Positions 15,574 through 23,964 of a DNA stretch of 64,000 nt are shown one piece after another. The translations under genes were made by a program, and so were the position numbers. The notes under the pieces are model-generated. The model was not told where the DNA came from, did no database searches, and saw only the letters and a list, made by a program, of their open reading frames with translations. Positions within the stretch are counted from its first letter, which is position 1, and each line of letters starts with the position of its first letter. The DNA lies in assembly GCF_000328705.1 (NCBI RefSeq), contig NC_019673.1:8877501-8941500 (forward strand), in the 5' to 3' direction. This DNA is from Saccharothrix espanaensis DSM 44229 (GTDB lineage Bacteria; Actinomycetota; Actinomycetes; Mycobacteriales; Pseudonocardiaceae).

Positions 15574-16547
15574 CCGCGGTCCAGCCACCGCGCCGCCTCC
15601 GCCGCCCAGTAGGTGAGCACGACGTCCGCGCCGGCACGTCGGATCGACGTCAACGTCTCCAGCACGGTCCGCTCGCGCTCGATCCACCCGTTACGGGCGG
15701 CGGCCTCGACCATCGCGTACTCGCCCGAGATCTGGTAGGCCGCCACCGGCACGTCGGCGACCTCCCGCACCGCGCGCAGCACGTCGAGGTAGGGCAGCGC
15801 GGGCTTGACCATCACCAGGTCGGCACCCTCGGCGAGGTCGAGCTCCACCTCGCGCAGCGCCTCCCGCGCGTTGGCCGGGTCCTGCTGGTAGGTCTTGCGG
15901 TCGCCCCGCAACTGCGACTCGACGGCCTCGCGGAACGGCCCGTAGAGCGCCGACGAGTACTTCACCGAGTAGGCCAGGACGCCAGTGTCGGCGTACCCGG
16001 ACTCGTCCAGCGCCTTGCGGATGACCCCGACCTGGCCGTCCATCATGCCACTGGGCCCGACCAGGTGGGCGCCGGCGCGCGCCTGCGCCACCGCCATCTC
16101 GCCGTAGATCTCCAGCGTGGCGTCGTTGTCCACCTCGCCGGTGGGCGTGAGCACGCCGCAGTGGCCGTGGTCGGTGAACTCGTCCAGGCAGCAGTCCGAC
16201 ATCAGGACGGTGCTGTCGCCCAGCTCGGCGCGCAGGTCGGCCAGCGCGACGTTGAGGATGCCGTCCGGGTCGGTCGCGCCGGAGCCGACCGCGTCCCGGG
16301 TCGTCGGCACGCCGAACAGCATCAGCCCGCCGACCCCCGCCTCGACCGCCTCGACGGCGGCCTTGCGCAGCGAGTCGCGGGTGTGCTGGACCACGCCCGG
16401 CATGGCCGAGATCGGGACCGGCGCGGCCGCGCCCTCCTTGACGAACATCGGCAGCACGAGCTGCCGGGGCCGCACGCTGGTCTCGCTGACCAGGCGGCGC
16501 ATCGCGGGCGTGGTGCGCAGCCGGCGGGGACGGTGGGCGGGGAACAC
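15570..16547 (-). CDS. hemB: Porphobilinogen synthase (delta-aminolevulinate dehydratase)
   Basis: 325 residues. Joins two 5-aminolevulinate molecules into porphobilinogen. The Schiff-base lysines are K196 (AYSVKYSS) and K248 (MVKPALPYLD). The metal site reads SDCCLDEFTDHGHCG: aligned to the zinc enzymes (three Cys) the ligand positions are Cys120, Asp122 and Cys130, so one zinc Cys is replaced by Asp. GTG 16547 has GGGAG 8 nt upstream. The hemB-paralogue 6 pair forms its own transcript behind a hairpin after hemD. Length is normal. Corresponds to Rv0512. Confidence 0.97.
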   Translation of the reverse strand: MFPAHRPRRLRTTPAMRRLVSETSVRPRQLVLPMFVKEGAAAPVPISAMPGVVQHTRDSLRKAAVEAVEAGVGGLMLFGVPTTRDAVGSGATDPDGILNVALADLRAELGDSTVLMSDCCLDEFTDHGHCGVLTPTGEVDNDATLEIYGEMAVAQARAGAHLVGPSGMMDGQVGVIRKALDESGYADTGVLAYSVKYSSALYGPFREAVESQLRGDRKTYQQDPANAREALREVELDLAEGADLVMVKPALPYLDVLRAVREVADVPVAAYQISGEYAMVEAAARNGWIERERTVLETLTSIRRAGADVVLTYWAAEAARWLDRG

Positions 16548-16568
16548 GCGGGCACTCCCTACGAGAAG

Positions 16569-16598
16569 AGGTCGGGGCCCCGGAAGAGGCCCCGACCT
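16569..16598. terminator. Hairpin between hemD and hemB
   Basis: AGGTCGGGGCC (16569-16579) pairs perfectly with 16588-16598 around an 8-nt loop. It lies 8 nt past the hemD stop and before hemB, so it probably ends hemACD transcription, partly or fully. No T-run. Confidence 0.75.
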
Positions 16599-16605
16599 GG
16601 TTGCT

Positions 16606-18138
16606 TCACGAACGGCGCAGGCGCTTGGTCTTGCGCGGCGGGGGCAGCGCGCCCTCCGCCCTCAGCCTGGCCGCGTGCTGGGCCAGCGCGTCCACCAGGG
16701 CCGGCACGTTGGCCTCCTCCGGTTGGACGTCGACCCGCAGGCCGAACTCGCGGGCCGTCTCGGCGGTCTGCGGTCCGATGCACGCCACGAGCGTCCGGGC
16801 GTGCGGCTTGCCCGCGATGCCGACCAGGTTGCGGACCGTGGACGACGAGGTGAAGCACACCGCGTCGAACCCGCCCGACTTGATCATCTCGCGGGTGTCG
16901 GCGGGCGGCGGCGCGGCCCGCACGGTGCGGTAGGCCGTCACGTCGTCGATCTCCCAGCCGCGGTCCCGCAGGCCCGCCGCCAGGGTCTCGGTGGCGATGT
17001 CGGCGCGCGGCAGCAGCACCCGGTCGACCGGGTCCAGGATGTCGTCGTACGGCGGGAAGTCGGCCAGCAGGCCCTCGGAGGACTGCTCGCCGGAGGGCAC
17101 CAGCTCGGGGATGATCCCGAACGAGCGCACCTTGGCCGCGGTCGACTCGCCGACGCAGGCGATCTTCACGCCGGAGAACGCCCGCGCGTCCAGGCCGAAC
17201 TCGCGGAACTTCTCCCACACCGCGCGGACGGCGTTGGTCGAGGTGAACACCACCCACTGGTAGCGGCCGTCGACCAGGCCCTTCACCGAGCGCTCCATCT
17301 GCGCCGGGCTGCGCGGCGGCTCGACCGAGATGGTCGGCACCTCCACCGGGATCGCGCCGTGCGAGTGCAGCCGGTCGCTCATCGCGCCCGCCTGCTCCTT
17401 CGTCCGCGGCACGAGCACCCGCCACCCGTAGAGGGCGCGGGACTCCCACCAGGACAGCTTGGCGCGGCCGGCGACGGCGCTGCCGACCGTGACGACCAGC
17501 GGGCCGCCCAGGTCGCCGGCGTCGGCGGCCAGCGACGCCAGCGTGGTGTCCACGGTGCGCTGGCCGAAGCCGGTGCCGTCCGCGGTCACCGCCACCGGGG
17601 TCTGCGGCGCGACGCCGTTCTCCACCAGGGAGGACGCCGCCTCGGCGAGGTGGCTGCCGGTCGCGTGCAGGACCAGCGTGCCGGGCGCGGCGGCCAGGCT
17701 CGCCCAGTCCGTCACGCCGCGCACGTCGGCCTCGGTGTGCACCGCGCCGAGCGCGACACCCGCGTACGCGGGCACCGCCGTGCCCGCCGGGACACCCGGC
17801 ACCACGTCGAAGGCGATCGTCGTCTTCGAGACCGCCTGCGCCTCCTTGACCACGGAGTCCAGCGTGAGCGGGTCGCCCGCCACCAGCCGGACCACGGCGT
17901 GGCCGTTCTTCGCCTCGGTCACCAGGTCCTTCGCCACGTCGGCCGGATCACCGACCGCCGGTCGGATCTCCACTCCGTCCGGGACGAGGGCGACCACCTC
18001 GGACGGCACGTCCGGGTCCGTCACCACGAGTTCCGCCTTGGCCAGCAGATCACGGGCGCGGACCGTGAGCAGGCCGGTGTCGCCGGGGCCGGAGCCCACG
18101 AAGGCGACACGGCCGGGGGTCTTGCGTGCGCGGGTCAT
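16606..18138 (-). CDS. hemD: Fused SUMT-like / uroporphyrinogen-III synthase
   Basis: 510 residues. The N-terminal half (about 1-240) resembles the SAM-dependent uroporphyrinogen-III methyltransferase fold (AFVGSGPGDTGLLTVRARDLL, then LVAGDPL); the C-terminal half (about 250-495) is HemD, which closes the tetrapyrrole ring (WVVFTSTNAVRAVW, CVGESTAAKV, VCFTSSSTVRNL). The family is known in actinobacteria (Rv0511). The N-terminal domain has diverged: the usual GxGxGD(A/P)xLLT is kept but later motifs are weak, so methyltransferase activity is uncertain. ATG 18138 is chosen for the GGGGAG 8 nt upstream. It follows hemC by 14 nt. Confidence 0.93.
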   Translation of the reverse strand: MTRARKTPGRVAFVGSGPGDTGLLTVRARDLLAKAELVVTDPDVPSEVVALVPDGVEIRPAVGDPADVAKDLVTEAKNGHAVVRLVAGDPLTLDSVVKEAQAVSKTTIAFDVVPGVPAGTAVPAYAGVALGAVHTEADVRGVTDWASLAAAPGTLVLHATGSHLAEAASSLVENGVAPQTPVAVTADGTGFGQRTVDTTLASLAADAGDLGGPLVVTVGSAVAGRAKLSWWESRALYGWRVLVPRTKEQAGAMSDRLHSHGAIPVEVPTISVEPPRSPAQMERSVKGLVDGRYQWVVFTSTNAVRAVWEKFREFGLDARAFSGVKIACVGESTAAKVRSFGIIPELVPSGEQSSEGLLADFPPYDDILDPVDRVLLPRADIATETLAAGLRDRGWEIDDVTAYRTVRAAPPPADTREMIKSGGFDAVCFTSSSTVRNLVGIAGKPHARTLVACIGPQTAETAREFGLRVDVQPEEANVPALVDALAQHAARLRAEGALPPPRKTKRLRRS

Positions 18139-18152
18139 CAGGGCACTCCCCA

Positions 18153-19094
18153 TCAACTACGCCCCTCCGACCGCGCAGCGGCGAGGCCGGAGAGGTCGAG
18201 CAACTCGACGGCCAGCGCGCGGCCGAGTTCCTCTGCTGCGGTCAAGTCACCGGTGGCGGACGCACGGAGGAGGTCGCCGTCCTCCGTCGCCATGACCCCG
18301 CGCAGGGACAGGCGGAGGACTACCGCTCCCTGGTCGTCAAGGTCTTCCACCACATCGGCCAGTGCGCCGACCGGCGCGCTGCACCCCGCTTCGAGCTCGG
18401 CCAGCATGGCCCGCTCGGCGGTGACAGCGGCCCGACTGGCCGAATCGTCCAGAGTGGACTGGAGGAGGTGCTCGGCGTCGACGTCGTCGACCCGGCACTC
18501 CACCGCGAGTGCGCCCTGTGCGGGCGCGGGGAGCATCTGGATGGGCTCCAAGGTCTCGGTGATCTCGGCCGTGCGGCCGAGTCGGGCGATGCCGGCGCGC
18601 GCCAGCACCACGGCGTCCAGCACGCCCTCGGCCACCTTACGGATTCGGCTGTCGACGTTCCCGCGCAGCGGCACGACGTCCAGGCCCAGGCCCAGCGCCG
18701 CCAGCTGCGCGGCGCGGCGCGGCGACCCGGTGCCGACCGTCGAACCGGTGGGCAGCTCGCCCAGGGTCAGGCCGTCACGGGCGACGAGCGCGTCGCGCGG
18801 GTCCTCGCGCGGCGGCACGGCGGCCAGGGACAGGCGCGGGTCGCGCGCGGTGGGCAGGTCCTTGTACGAGTGGACGGCCACGTCGATCTCGCCGTTGGCG
18901 AGGGCGTCGCGCAGCGCCGAGGTGAACACCCCGACGCCGATCTCGGCGATCGGCGCGGACGACCGGTCGCCGGGGGTGGAGATGGTGACGATCTCCACGT
19001 CGGCGCCGGCGGCGCGCAACGCGTCGGCCACGTGACCGGTCTGCGCGAGTGCCAACGCACTGCCGCGCGTACCGATCCTCAGGGTGCGGTTCAC
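18153..19094 (-). CDS. hemC: Porphobilinogen deaminase (hydroxymethylbilane synthase)
   Basis: 313 residues. Builds hydroxymethylbilane from four porphobilinogens in the cytosol. The dipyrromethane cofactor is carried by Cys238 in LEAGCSAPVGA; the catalytic Asp is in HSYKDLPT (D79); GTRGSALALAQ opens the protein, and SPRRAAQL and LRGNVDSRIRK bind substrate carboxylates. GTG 19094 overlaps the hemA stop by 4 nt (GTGA). Length is normal. Confidence 0.98.
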   Translation of the reverse strand: MNRTLRIGTRGSALALAQTGHVADALRAAGADVEIVTISTPGDRSSAPIAEIGVGVFTSALRDALANGEIDVAVHSYKDLPTARDPRLSLAAVPPREDPRDALVARDGLTLGELPTGSTVGTGSPRRAAQLAALGLGLDVVPLRGNVDSRIRKVAEGVLDAVVLARAGIARLGRTAEITETLEPIQMLPAPAQGALAVECRVDDVDAEHLLQSTLDDSASRAAVTAERAMLAELEAGCSAPVGALADVVEDLDDQGAVVLRLSLRGVMATEDGDLLRASATGDLTAAEELGRALAVELLDLSGLAAARSEGRS

Positions 19095-20413
19095 CGCTTC
19101 TCACCTTTGGGTCGCGTCGAATGGGGGGTGCTCACGGCCGCCGGTTTCTGCGGGTCGAGGCCGAACAGCTCGCGCAGCGCCTCGGCGTACCCGGCACCGC
19201 CGGGCGCGGCGGCCAGCTCCTTGACCCGCACGGTCGGGGTGTGCAGGAGCTTGTCGACCACCCGGCGCACGGTCTTGGCCAGCTCGTCGCGGACCGCGCC
19301 GTCGAGCTCGGGCAGCCGCGAGTCCAGCCGCAGCAGCTCGGTGTCCACGACCTCGGCGGCCCGCTTGCGCAGGGCCGTCACGGTGGGCGTGACCTCGGCC
19401 GAGCGCTGCCCGGCCAGGTAGCCGCGCACCTCCTCGGCGACGATCTCCGCCGCGCGCAGGGCGTCCTGGCCGGTGGGGGCGTCGGACAGCCGTCGTTGCA
19501 GGGTCTCCAGGTCGACCACGCGCACGCCGGCGAGCAGCTCGGCGGCGGGGTCGACGTCCTTGGGCAGGCCGAGGTCGCACACGACCAGCGGCCGGCCGGG
19601 CGCGCGGTCGCCGATCAGCTCCGCGCCGACCACGACGTCCACCGAGCCGGTGCAGGCGAACAGCACGTCGGCGGCGGCGATCTCGGCGACCAGGTCGTCC
19701 AGGCCGGTCGAGCGGGCGGGCACGCCGTCCGCGACCAGCGCGTTCGCCAGCCGCGCGCCGTTGGCGGCGGTCCGGTTGGCGATGACCACCTCGCCGATGC
19801 CGGCCCGGCGCAGGTGCGCGGCGGCCAGGCCGCCCATCGAGCCCGCGCCCACCACCAGGGCGGTGCGGCCGGCGAGGCCGTCCAGCTCGGTGGCGGCGTC
19901 GGCGAGCGCCTCGGACACCACGGACGCGCCCGCGTGGTCGATGTCGGTGTCGGTGTGCACCCGCTTGCCGACCCGCAGCGCCTGCTGGGTCAGCTCGTGC
20001 AGCACGCGGCCGACGACGCCGGCCTCGTCCGCGCGGGTGTAGGCGGTGCGCAGCTGGCCGAGGATCTGGGCCTCGCCGACCACCATCGAGTCCAGGCCGC
20101 CCGCGACCGAGAACAGGTGCTCGACGGCGGCGGCGGCGTAGTGCACGTACAGGTGTTCGAACAGGTCCGCGGGCTCCGCGCCGGCTTGCCGGGCGAGCAC
20201 CTCCACGACCTCGTTCATGCCGCCGTGGAAGGTCTCGACCACGGCGTAGACCTCGACCCGGTTGCAGGTCGAGAGCAGCACGGCCTCGGACACGCTGGGC
20301 GCTGCGAGCAGCTGGTCCAGCAGCTTGCCGAGGTCGGCGTCGGCCACGGCGACGCGTTCCAGCACCGGAACCGGCGTGGTGCGATGGGACAGCCCGACGA
20401 CGAGGACGCTCAT
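19091..20413 (-). CDS. hemA: Glutamyl-tRNA reductase
   Basis: 440 residues. Reduces glutamyl-tRNA to glutamate-1-semialdehyde with NADPH, the committed step of the C5 heme route; HemL acts next. The catalytic Cys50 is in LLSTCNRVEVYA, GLDSMVVGEAQILGQLR is the substrate signature, and the NADPH fold is at about 180 (VVGAGSMGGLAAAHLR). The C-terminal dimerisation helix is present. ATG 20413 (MSVLVVGLSHRTTPV) is the family start. The frame stays open upstream through a tandem repeat (20446-20535); I take that as non-coding. hemA-hemC-hemD form one transcript behind rex, an order known from Streptomyces. Confidence 0.97.
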   Translation of the reverse strand: MSVLVVGLSHRTTPVPVLERVAVADADLGKLLDQLLAAPSVSEAVLLSTCNRVEVYAVVETFHGGMNEVVEVLARQAGAEPADLFEHLYVHYAAAAVEHLFSVAGGLDSMVVGEAQILGQLRTAYTRADEAGVVGRVLHELTQQALRVGKRVHTDTDIDHAGASVVSEALADAATELDGLAGRTALVVGAGSMGGLAAAHLRRAGIGEVVIANRTAANGARLANALVADGVPARSTGLDDLVAEIAAADVLFACTGSVDVVVGAELIGDRAPGRPLVVCDLGLPKDVDPAAELLAGVRVVDLETLQRRLSDAPTGQDALRAAEIVAEEVRGYLAGQRSAEVTPTVTALRKRAAEVVDTELLRLDSRLPELDGAVRDELAKTVRRVVDKLLHTPTVRVKELAAAPGGAGYAEALRELFGLDPQKPAAVSTPHSTRPKGEKR

Positions 20414-20445
20414 GACCGCACCGGGCCCGTCCCGGGGAGCACCCC

Positions 20446-20535
20446 AGAGAACGACGACACAGCGGACGACGACACAGAGAACGACACAGCGGACGTCACA
20501 GCGGACGTCACAGCGGACGACACAGCGGACGTCGC
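20446..20535. repeat. 12/15-bp tandem repeat between rex and hemA
   Basis: Seven head-to-tail units, two of 15 bp then five of 12 bp, of the form AGCGGACGTCAC or AGAGAACGACAC: 20446-20460, 20461-20475, 20476-20487, 20488-20499, 20500-20511, 20512-20523, 20524-20535. All lengths are multiples of 3. The array lies in the 205-nt gap in front of hemA, so copy changes would alter the hemA leader. Confidence 0.85.
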
Positions 20536-20618
20536 CGAGGACATCCCGGGGCACGTCTGGAGGCCCGTCGCCGGTCCGGTCGAAGAGACCGGAGCCGTCC
20601 GGCCCACTACCCGCACGA

Positions 20619-21407
20619 TCACGGGCGAATCACCACCCCGTCCACACCGACGCCGTTGACCACGTCGACGGCGGCTTCGTCGGCCCGCCGCGCCACGTGG
20701 AACGACAGGATCTGCATCTCGACCGCCAGGTCGACCTTGCGCACCTCGACGTTGTCCGGCACTTGGAGCACGACGGGTGCGAAGTTCAGGATGCACTGCA
20801 CGCCGGCGGATACCAAACGGTCGCAGACGGCCTGGGCGGCCTGGGGCGGTGTGGCGATGACGCCGATCGAGACCTCGCGAGCGGCGCAGATGGACGTGAT
20901 GTCGTCGATGTGGTCGACGGGTATGCCGCCTACCGGCACTCCGGTGAGGTCCGGGTCGATGTCGAACAGCGCGGCGACCGGGAAGCCCCGGCTCGGGAAG
21001 CCGCCGTAGTTGGCCAGCGCGTGACCAAGATTACCGATGCCGACGACCGCGACGGAGTGCTTGCGGGTGAGCCCGAGGATCCGCTCGATGTGGCTGACGA
21101 GCACCTCCACGTCGTAGCCGACGCCCCGGGTGCCGTACGAGCCGACGTAGGAGAGGTCCTTGCGCAGCTTCGCCGAGTTGACCCCGGCCGCGCCCGCGAG
21201 CTCCTCGCTGGAGATGGTCGTCACGCCCTGCTCGGCCATCCCGGAGAGCACCCGGAGGTAGACCGCGAGCCGTGCCACCGCCGCCTCGGGGATCGCGCGC
21301 GCCCGTTCCCGGACGTCCGCGACCGACTCGGCGGGCGGCTTCGAGGTGGTGGTCACGACCTCGTCACCCTCGCCCCGCCGATCCACCACGCTGGCTCTCC
21401 TCGACAT
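20619..21407 (-). CDS. rex: Redox-sensing repressor Rex
   Basis: 262 residues. N-terminal winged helix (about 25-100, VARLAVYLRVLSGMAEQGVT, then SSEELAGAAGVNSAKLRKDL) and a Rossmann NAD(H) domain (VAVVGIGNLGHALANYGGF, about 125). Rex leaves DNA when NADH/NAD+ rises and controls respiration genes; in Streptomyces it controls itself, cydABCD and nuo. ATG 21407 is used though no strong SD is seen; a GTG after VVDRRGEGDE is possible. A near-perfect Rex operator is at 21466-21483. It is followed by hemA-hemC-hemD. Confidence 0.96.
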   Translation of the reverse strand: MSRRASVVDRRGEGDEVVTTTSKPPAESVADVRERARAIPEAAVARLAVYLRVLSGMAEQGVTTISSEELAGAAGVNSAKLRKDLSYVGSYGTRGVGYDVEVLVSHIERILGLTRKHSVAVVGIGNLGHALANYGGFPSRGFPVAALFDIDPDLTGVPVGGIPVDHIDDITSICAAREVSIGVIATPPQAAQAVCDRLVSAGVQCILNFAPVVLQVPDNVEVRKVDLAVEMQILSFHVARRADEAAVDVVNGVGVDGVVIRP

Positions 21408-21465
21408 CCGAAGCACTGACCCGCCGGGCACCGTCACCAGCGGAGTGATAAACCCACCGTACCGC

Positions 21466-21483
21466 TTGTGAACGTGTGCACAA
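21466..21483. promoter_or_regulatory. Rex operator (ROP) in front of rex
   Basis: TTGTGAACGTGTGCACAA is an 18-bp dyad with one mismatched pair (TTGTGAAC against TTGTGCAC). It matches the Rex consensus TGTGAAC...TTCACA of actinobacteria. It lies 59 nt before the rex start, so Rex probably represses itself and, if transcription runs on, hemACD. Confidence 0.85.
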
Positions 21484-21658
21484 AGTCGGCGACCTGACGG
21501 CCGGGCGGGCACCTGAACGCGTGCGACCCCCATGGAACATCCCCCCGTGGGAAAGGTGGGCCGGGTCGCCGCGTGGATACCCGCCGGACCGGCCGGGCTC
21601 GTCACCCTCCTTCGGGTGAACCCGGCGGGACCGGCCGCGCCGGTGCCCGGACGCCGAA

Positions 21659-21686
21659 GATCCGGCGGCCCGAGGGCCGCCGGATC
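21659..21686 (-). terminator. Hairpin after the fasciclin gene
   Basis: GATCCGGCGGCCC (21659-21671) pairs perfectly with 21674-21686; the formal 2-nt loop will open to 4 nt. It lies 60 nt past the stop at 21746. Confidence 0.7.
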
Positions 21687-21745
21687 CGGGGCAGTGCAGG
21701 GGAGGTGGGGGCGTTCCGGGGGAGGTCCGCCCCCACCGGCCGGGG

Positions 21746-22396
21746 TCACGCCGCGGGCGGCGTGAGGACCTTGCCGATCACGAACACGGTGGCGTTCTTG
21801 GTCGGGATGTTGCCGCACAGGACGGGCGCGCCGTTCACGGTCATCGCGTCACCGGTGCCGGCGACCTTGAGCTCCTGGCCGGTGAGCGACTTCACGGTGC
21901 CGGCCGACTCCAGGCCCTTGGCGTCGTAGCGCTTGTCGACCACGTGGAAGGCCAGGATCTTGCCCAGGGTGGTCGGGTCGTTGGCCAGCTCCTGGAACTT
22001 GGCGTCGCCCAGCTCGGCGAACGCGGGGTCGTACGGCGCGAACACGGTGATCGCGGGCTTGGAGTTCAGCGTGTCGACCAGGTTGGCCGCCTTGACGGCC
22101 GCCACCAGCTTGGTCAGCAGCGGGTTGTTGCTCGCCGCGATGGCCACCGGGTCGCTGACCATGCCCTGCAGGGAGCCCTTGTTCGACGGGTCCTGCGGCA
22201 CGCTGGCGCAACCCGCGCCGAACACGTCGGTGGTCTGGGTGACGCCGTCGGCCATGGCCGAGGACGACGCGGTGGCGGCGGTCGTGGTGGTGGCCGCGGC
22301 GGTGGTGCTCGTGCTGGAGGCGCTGTCGCCACCTCCGCAGGCAGCGAGAGACAGGGCGGCTGCGGCGGCGACACCGGCGATGGCGAGCTTGCGCAC
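21746..22396 (-). CDS. Fasciclin-domain lipoprotein
   Basis: 216 residues. The signal peptide ends in a lipobox (SLAAC, Cys20); a Ser/Thr/Ala linker (about 24-48) leads to one FAS1 domain (about 75-215) with ITVFAPYDPAFAEL (H1-box region) and ILAFHVVDKRYDA (the YH-like region). Anchored outside, it probably has an adhesive or wall-linked role like MPT83/MPT70. Cys residues at about 63 and 198 may form a disulfide, as in MPT70. It sits next to a sulfite-oxidase-like gene, a pairing common in actinobacteria. RBS: GAGG is near the ATG. Confidence 0.93.
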   Translation of the reverse strand: MRKLAIAGVAAAAALSLAACGGGDSASSTSTTAAATTTTAATASSSAMADGVTQTTDVFGAGCASVPQDPSNKGSLQGMVSDPVAIAASNNPLLTKLVAAVKAANLVDTLNSKPAITVFAPYDPAFAELGDAKFQELANDPTTLGKILAFHVVDKRYDAKGLESAGTVKSLTGQELKVAGTGDAMTVNGAPVLCGNIPTKNATVFVIGKVLTPPAA

Positions 22397-22451
22397 TGGG
22401 AATCACTCCTCGTTTTACCGGATTCGGTATTCACTGAGGTGTTCGAAGCCG

Positions 22452-22471
22452 GGGTCGATCCGGTTCGACCC
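22452..22471 (-). terminator. Short hairpin after the molybdopterin oxidoreductase gene
   Basis: GGGTCGA (22452-22458) pairs with TCGACCC (22465-22471) around 6 nt, ending 2 nt from the stop codon. A second hairpin, CACTCGAT/ATCGAGTG (22475-22482 and 22493-22500), includes the stop and a T7 run in the last codons. Together they may stop transcription. Confidence 0.5.
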
Positions 22472-22473
22472 AA

Positions 22474-23964
22474 TCACTCGATCGTGAAAAAAATCGAGTG
22501 CCAGCCGGTCGCGCCGTCCGGGATCGGGGCCACCCGCTCCGCGGGCTGGGTGAAGCCCTTGAGGTCGGTGGCCCGGCACTCGACGGTGTGCCCGCCGGCG
22601 GGCAGGTCCAGCTCGGCGCGCCACATCCGCCACGTCGACCCGTTCACGGCGGTCGCCAGCTCGGCGTCCCGCCACGGCCCGCCGTCGGTCCGCACCTCGA
22701 CCTTGCCCACCCCGGTCGGCTGCGCCCAGGCCACCCCGCTGACCACCGCCCGGCCCCGCACGGTGGCGAAGCCCTGCGGGGTGTCGATCCGCGACATGAC
22801 CTTGACCGGGCCCTTCTGGCCCCAGCCGCGTTCCAGCCAGTACCCGCGCTTGTCCGCGAACGTGGTCAGCTCCAGGTCGACCACCCACTTCGTGGCCGAC
22901 AGGTAGCCGTAGAGGCCGGGGACGACGAGCCGGGCCGGGAACCCGTGCTCGACCGGCAGCGGCTCGCCGTTCATGCCCAGCGCGATCAGCGCGCCCCGGT
23001 CGCGCTCCAGCACCACGTCGACCGGGGAACCGGCGGTCCACCCGTCCACGCTGGTGGAGAAGAGCTGGTCGGCGCCCTGCTTGATGCCCGCCTCCAGCAG
23101 CACGTCGCGCAGCGGCACGCCGACGAAGTTCGCCGTCGACACGTACGGGCCGCCCACCTCGTTGGAGACGCAGGTCATCGTGATCGTGCGTTCGACCAGG
23201 TCACGGCGGCGCAGGTCGTCGTAGGAGAGGGTCAGTTCGCGGTCGACCAGCCCGTGCACGCGCAGCGTCCAGTCCTCGGCCAGCACCCGCGGCACGCTCA
23301 GCGCCGTGTCGACCCGGTAGAAGTCCCGGTTCGGCGTGATGAACGAGGGTGTCCCGTCCGCGACGAAGTCCGCGCCGGCCGGGATCGCGGGCGCGGGGGT
23401 GGTCGGCTTGAGCTCGCCGACCGCGCTGCGCGAGCCCTCGACGTCGGTCCGGGTGCCGATGAACTGCCCGCCGAGACCGGCGAGCACGCTCGCGCCCGCC
23501 GCGATCAGGAACGTCCGCCGCCCCTCCCCCGGTGCCGAGGGCGCACTCGCGGCCCGGTGCAGCCACCGGAACACCAGCACCCCGACCACCCCGGCCGCGA
23601 CCGGCGCCAGGACGGCCAGCTGGCCCAGGTCGGGCCGGTAGAGCACGGCCGCGACGCCGAGCGCGCCGAGCGCGGTGGCCAGGATCGTGCCGGGCAGCGG
23701 GCTCGTGCGCGACAGCAGCCCGGCGACCACCGCGACGGCGGCGATCACCACGGCCATGCCGACCAGCAGGACGAGCTTGTCGTAGGTGCCGAACGTGCGG
23801 ACCGCGAAGTCCTTCAGCGGCGTCGGCGTGAAGTCGATGGCGGTGTTCCCGACCGCCAGGAACGGCGACGCGGTGGGCCCGACCAGCCCCGCGACGAGGT
23901 GCCCGGCCGCGAGGGCGGCGGCGACACCGAGAAGGCCGATCAGGGCTGCGGTCCAACGCGACAT
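22474..23964 (-). CDS. Membrane molybdopterin-dependent oxidoreductase (sulfite-oxidase fold)
   Basis: 496 residues. The first ~150 hold about four membrane segments; then EGRRTFLIAAGASVLAGLGG; the Mo-pterin domain is at about 220-390, with the Mo-binding Cys in TITMTCVSNEVGGPYVST and the pterin region GWTAGSPVDV; a C-terminal Ig-like dimer domain (about 400-496) includes GVAWAQPTGVGKVEVRTDGG. This is the sulfite oxidase fold, tied to the membrane. Substrate and electron acceptor are unknown; sulfite oxidase or a methionine sulfoxide reductase role are both possible. Next to the fasciclin gene. Confidence 0.9.
   Translation of the reverse strand: MSRWTAALIGLLGVAAALAAGHLVAGLVGPTASPFLAVGNTAIDFTPTPLKDFAVRTFGTYDKLVLLVGMAVVIAAVAVVAGLLSRTSPLPGTILATALGALGVAAVLYRPDLGQLAVLAPVAAGVVGVLVFRWLHRAASAPSAPGEGRRTFLIAAGASVLAGLGGQFIGTRTDVEGSRSAVGELKPTTPAPAIPAGADFVADGTPSFITPNRDFYRVDTALSVPRVLAEDWTLRVHGLVDRELTLSYDDLRRRDLVERTITMTCVSNEVGGPYVSTANFVGVPLRDVLLEAGIKQGADQLFSTSVDGWTAGSPVDVVLERDRGALIALGMNGEPLPVEHGFPARLVVPGLYGYLSATKWVVDLELTTFADKRGYWLERGWGQKGPVKVMSRIDTPQGFATVRGRAVVSGVAWAQPTGVGKVEVRTDGGPWRDAELATAVNGSTWRMWRAELDLPAGGHTVECRATDLKGFTQPAERVAPIPDGATGWHSIFFTIE

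Larger units (their letters stand above)
21408..21745. other. 338-nt gene-free region upstream of rex
   Basis: It holds the rex promoter region with the Rex operator on the right of the start, and downstream of the fasciclin gene a GC-rich stretch with the hairpin at 21659-21686. I see no further coding frame with family features. Confidence 0.6.

Noticed and set aside
20446..20535. CRISPR array
   Set aside because: This and the other arrays are contiguous tandem repeats without spacers, and no cas gene is present.
20414..20554. N-terminal extension of HemA through the tandem repeat
   Set aside because: The frame is open but gives only low-complexity DVRC repeats; the family start at 20413 is complete and normal in length.
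22437..22480. tRNA-like T-arm (GGTTCGACCC)
   Set aside because: No acceptor stem, anticodon arm or D-arm can be drawn around it; it is explained by the short hairpin at 22452-22471.
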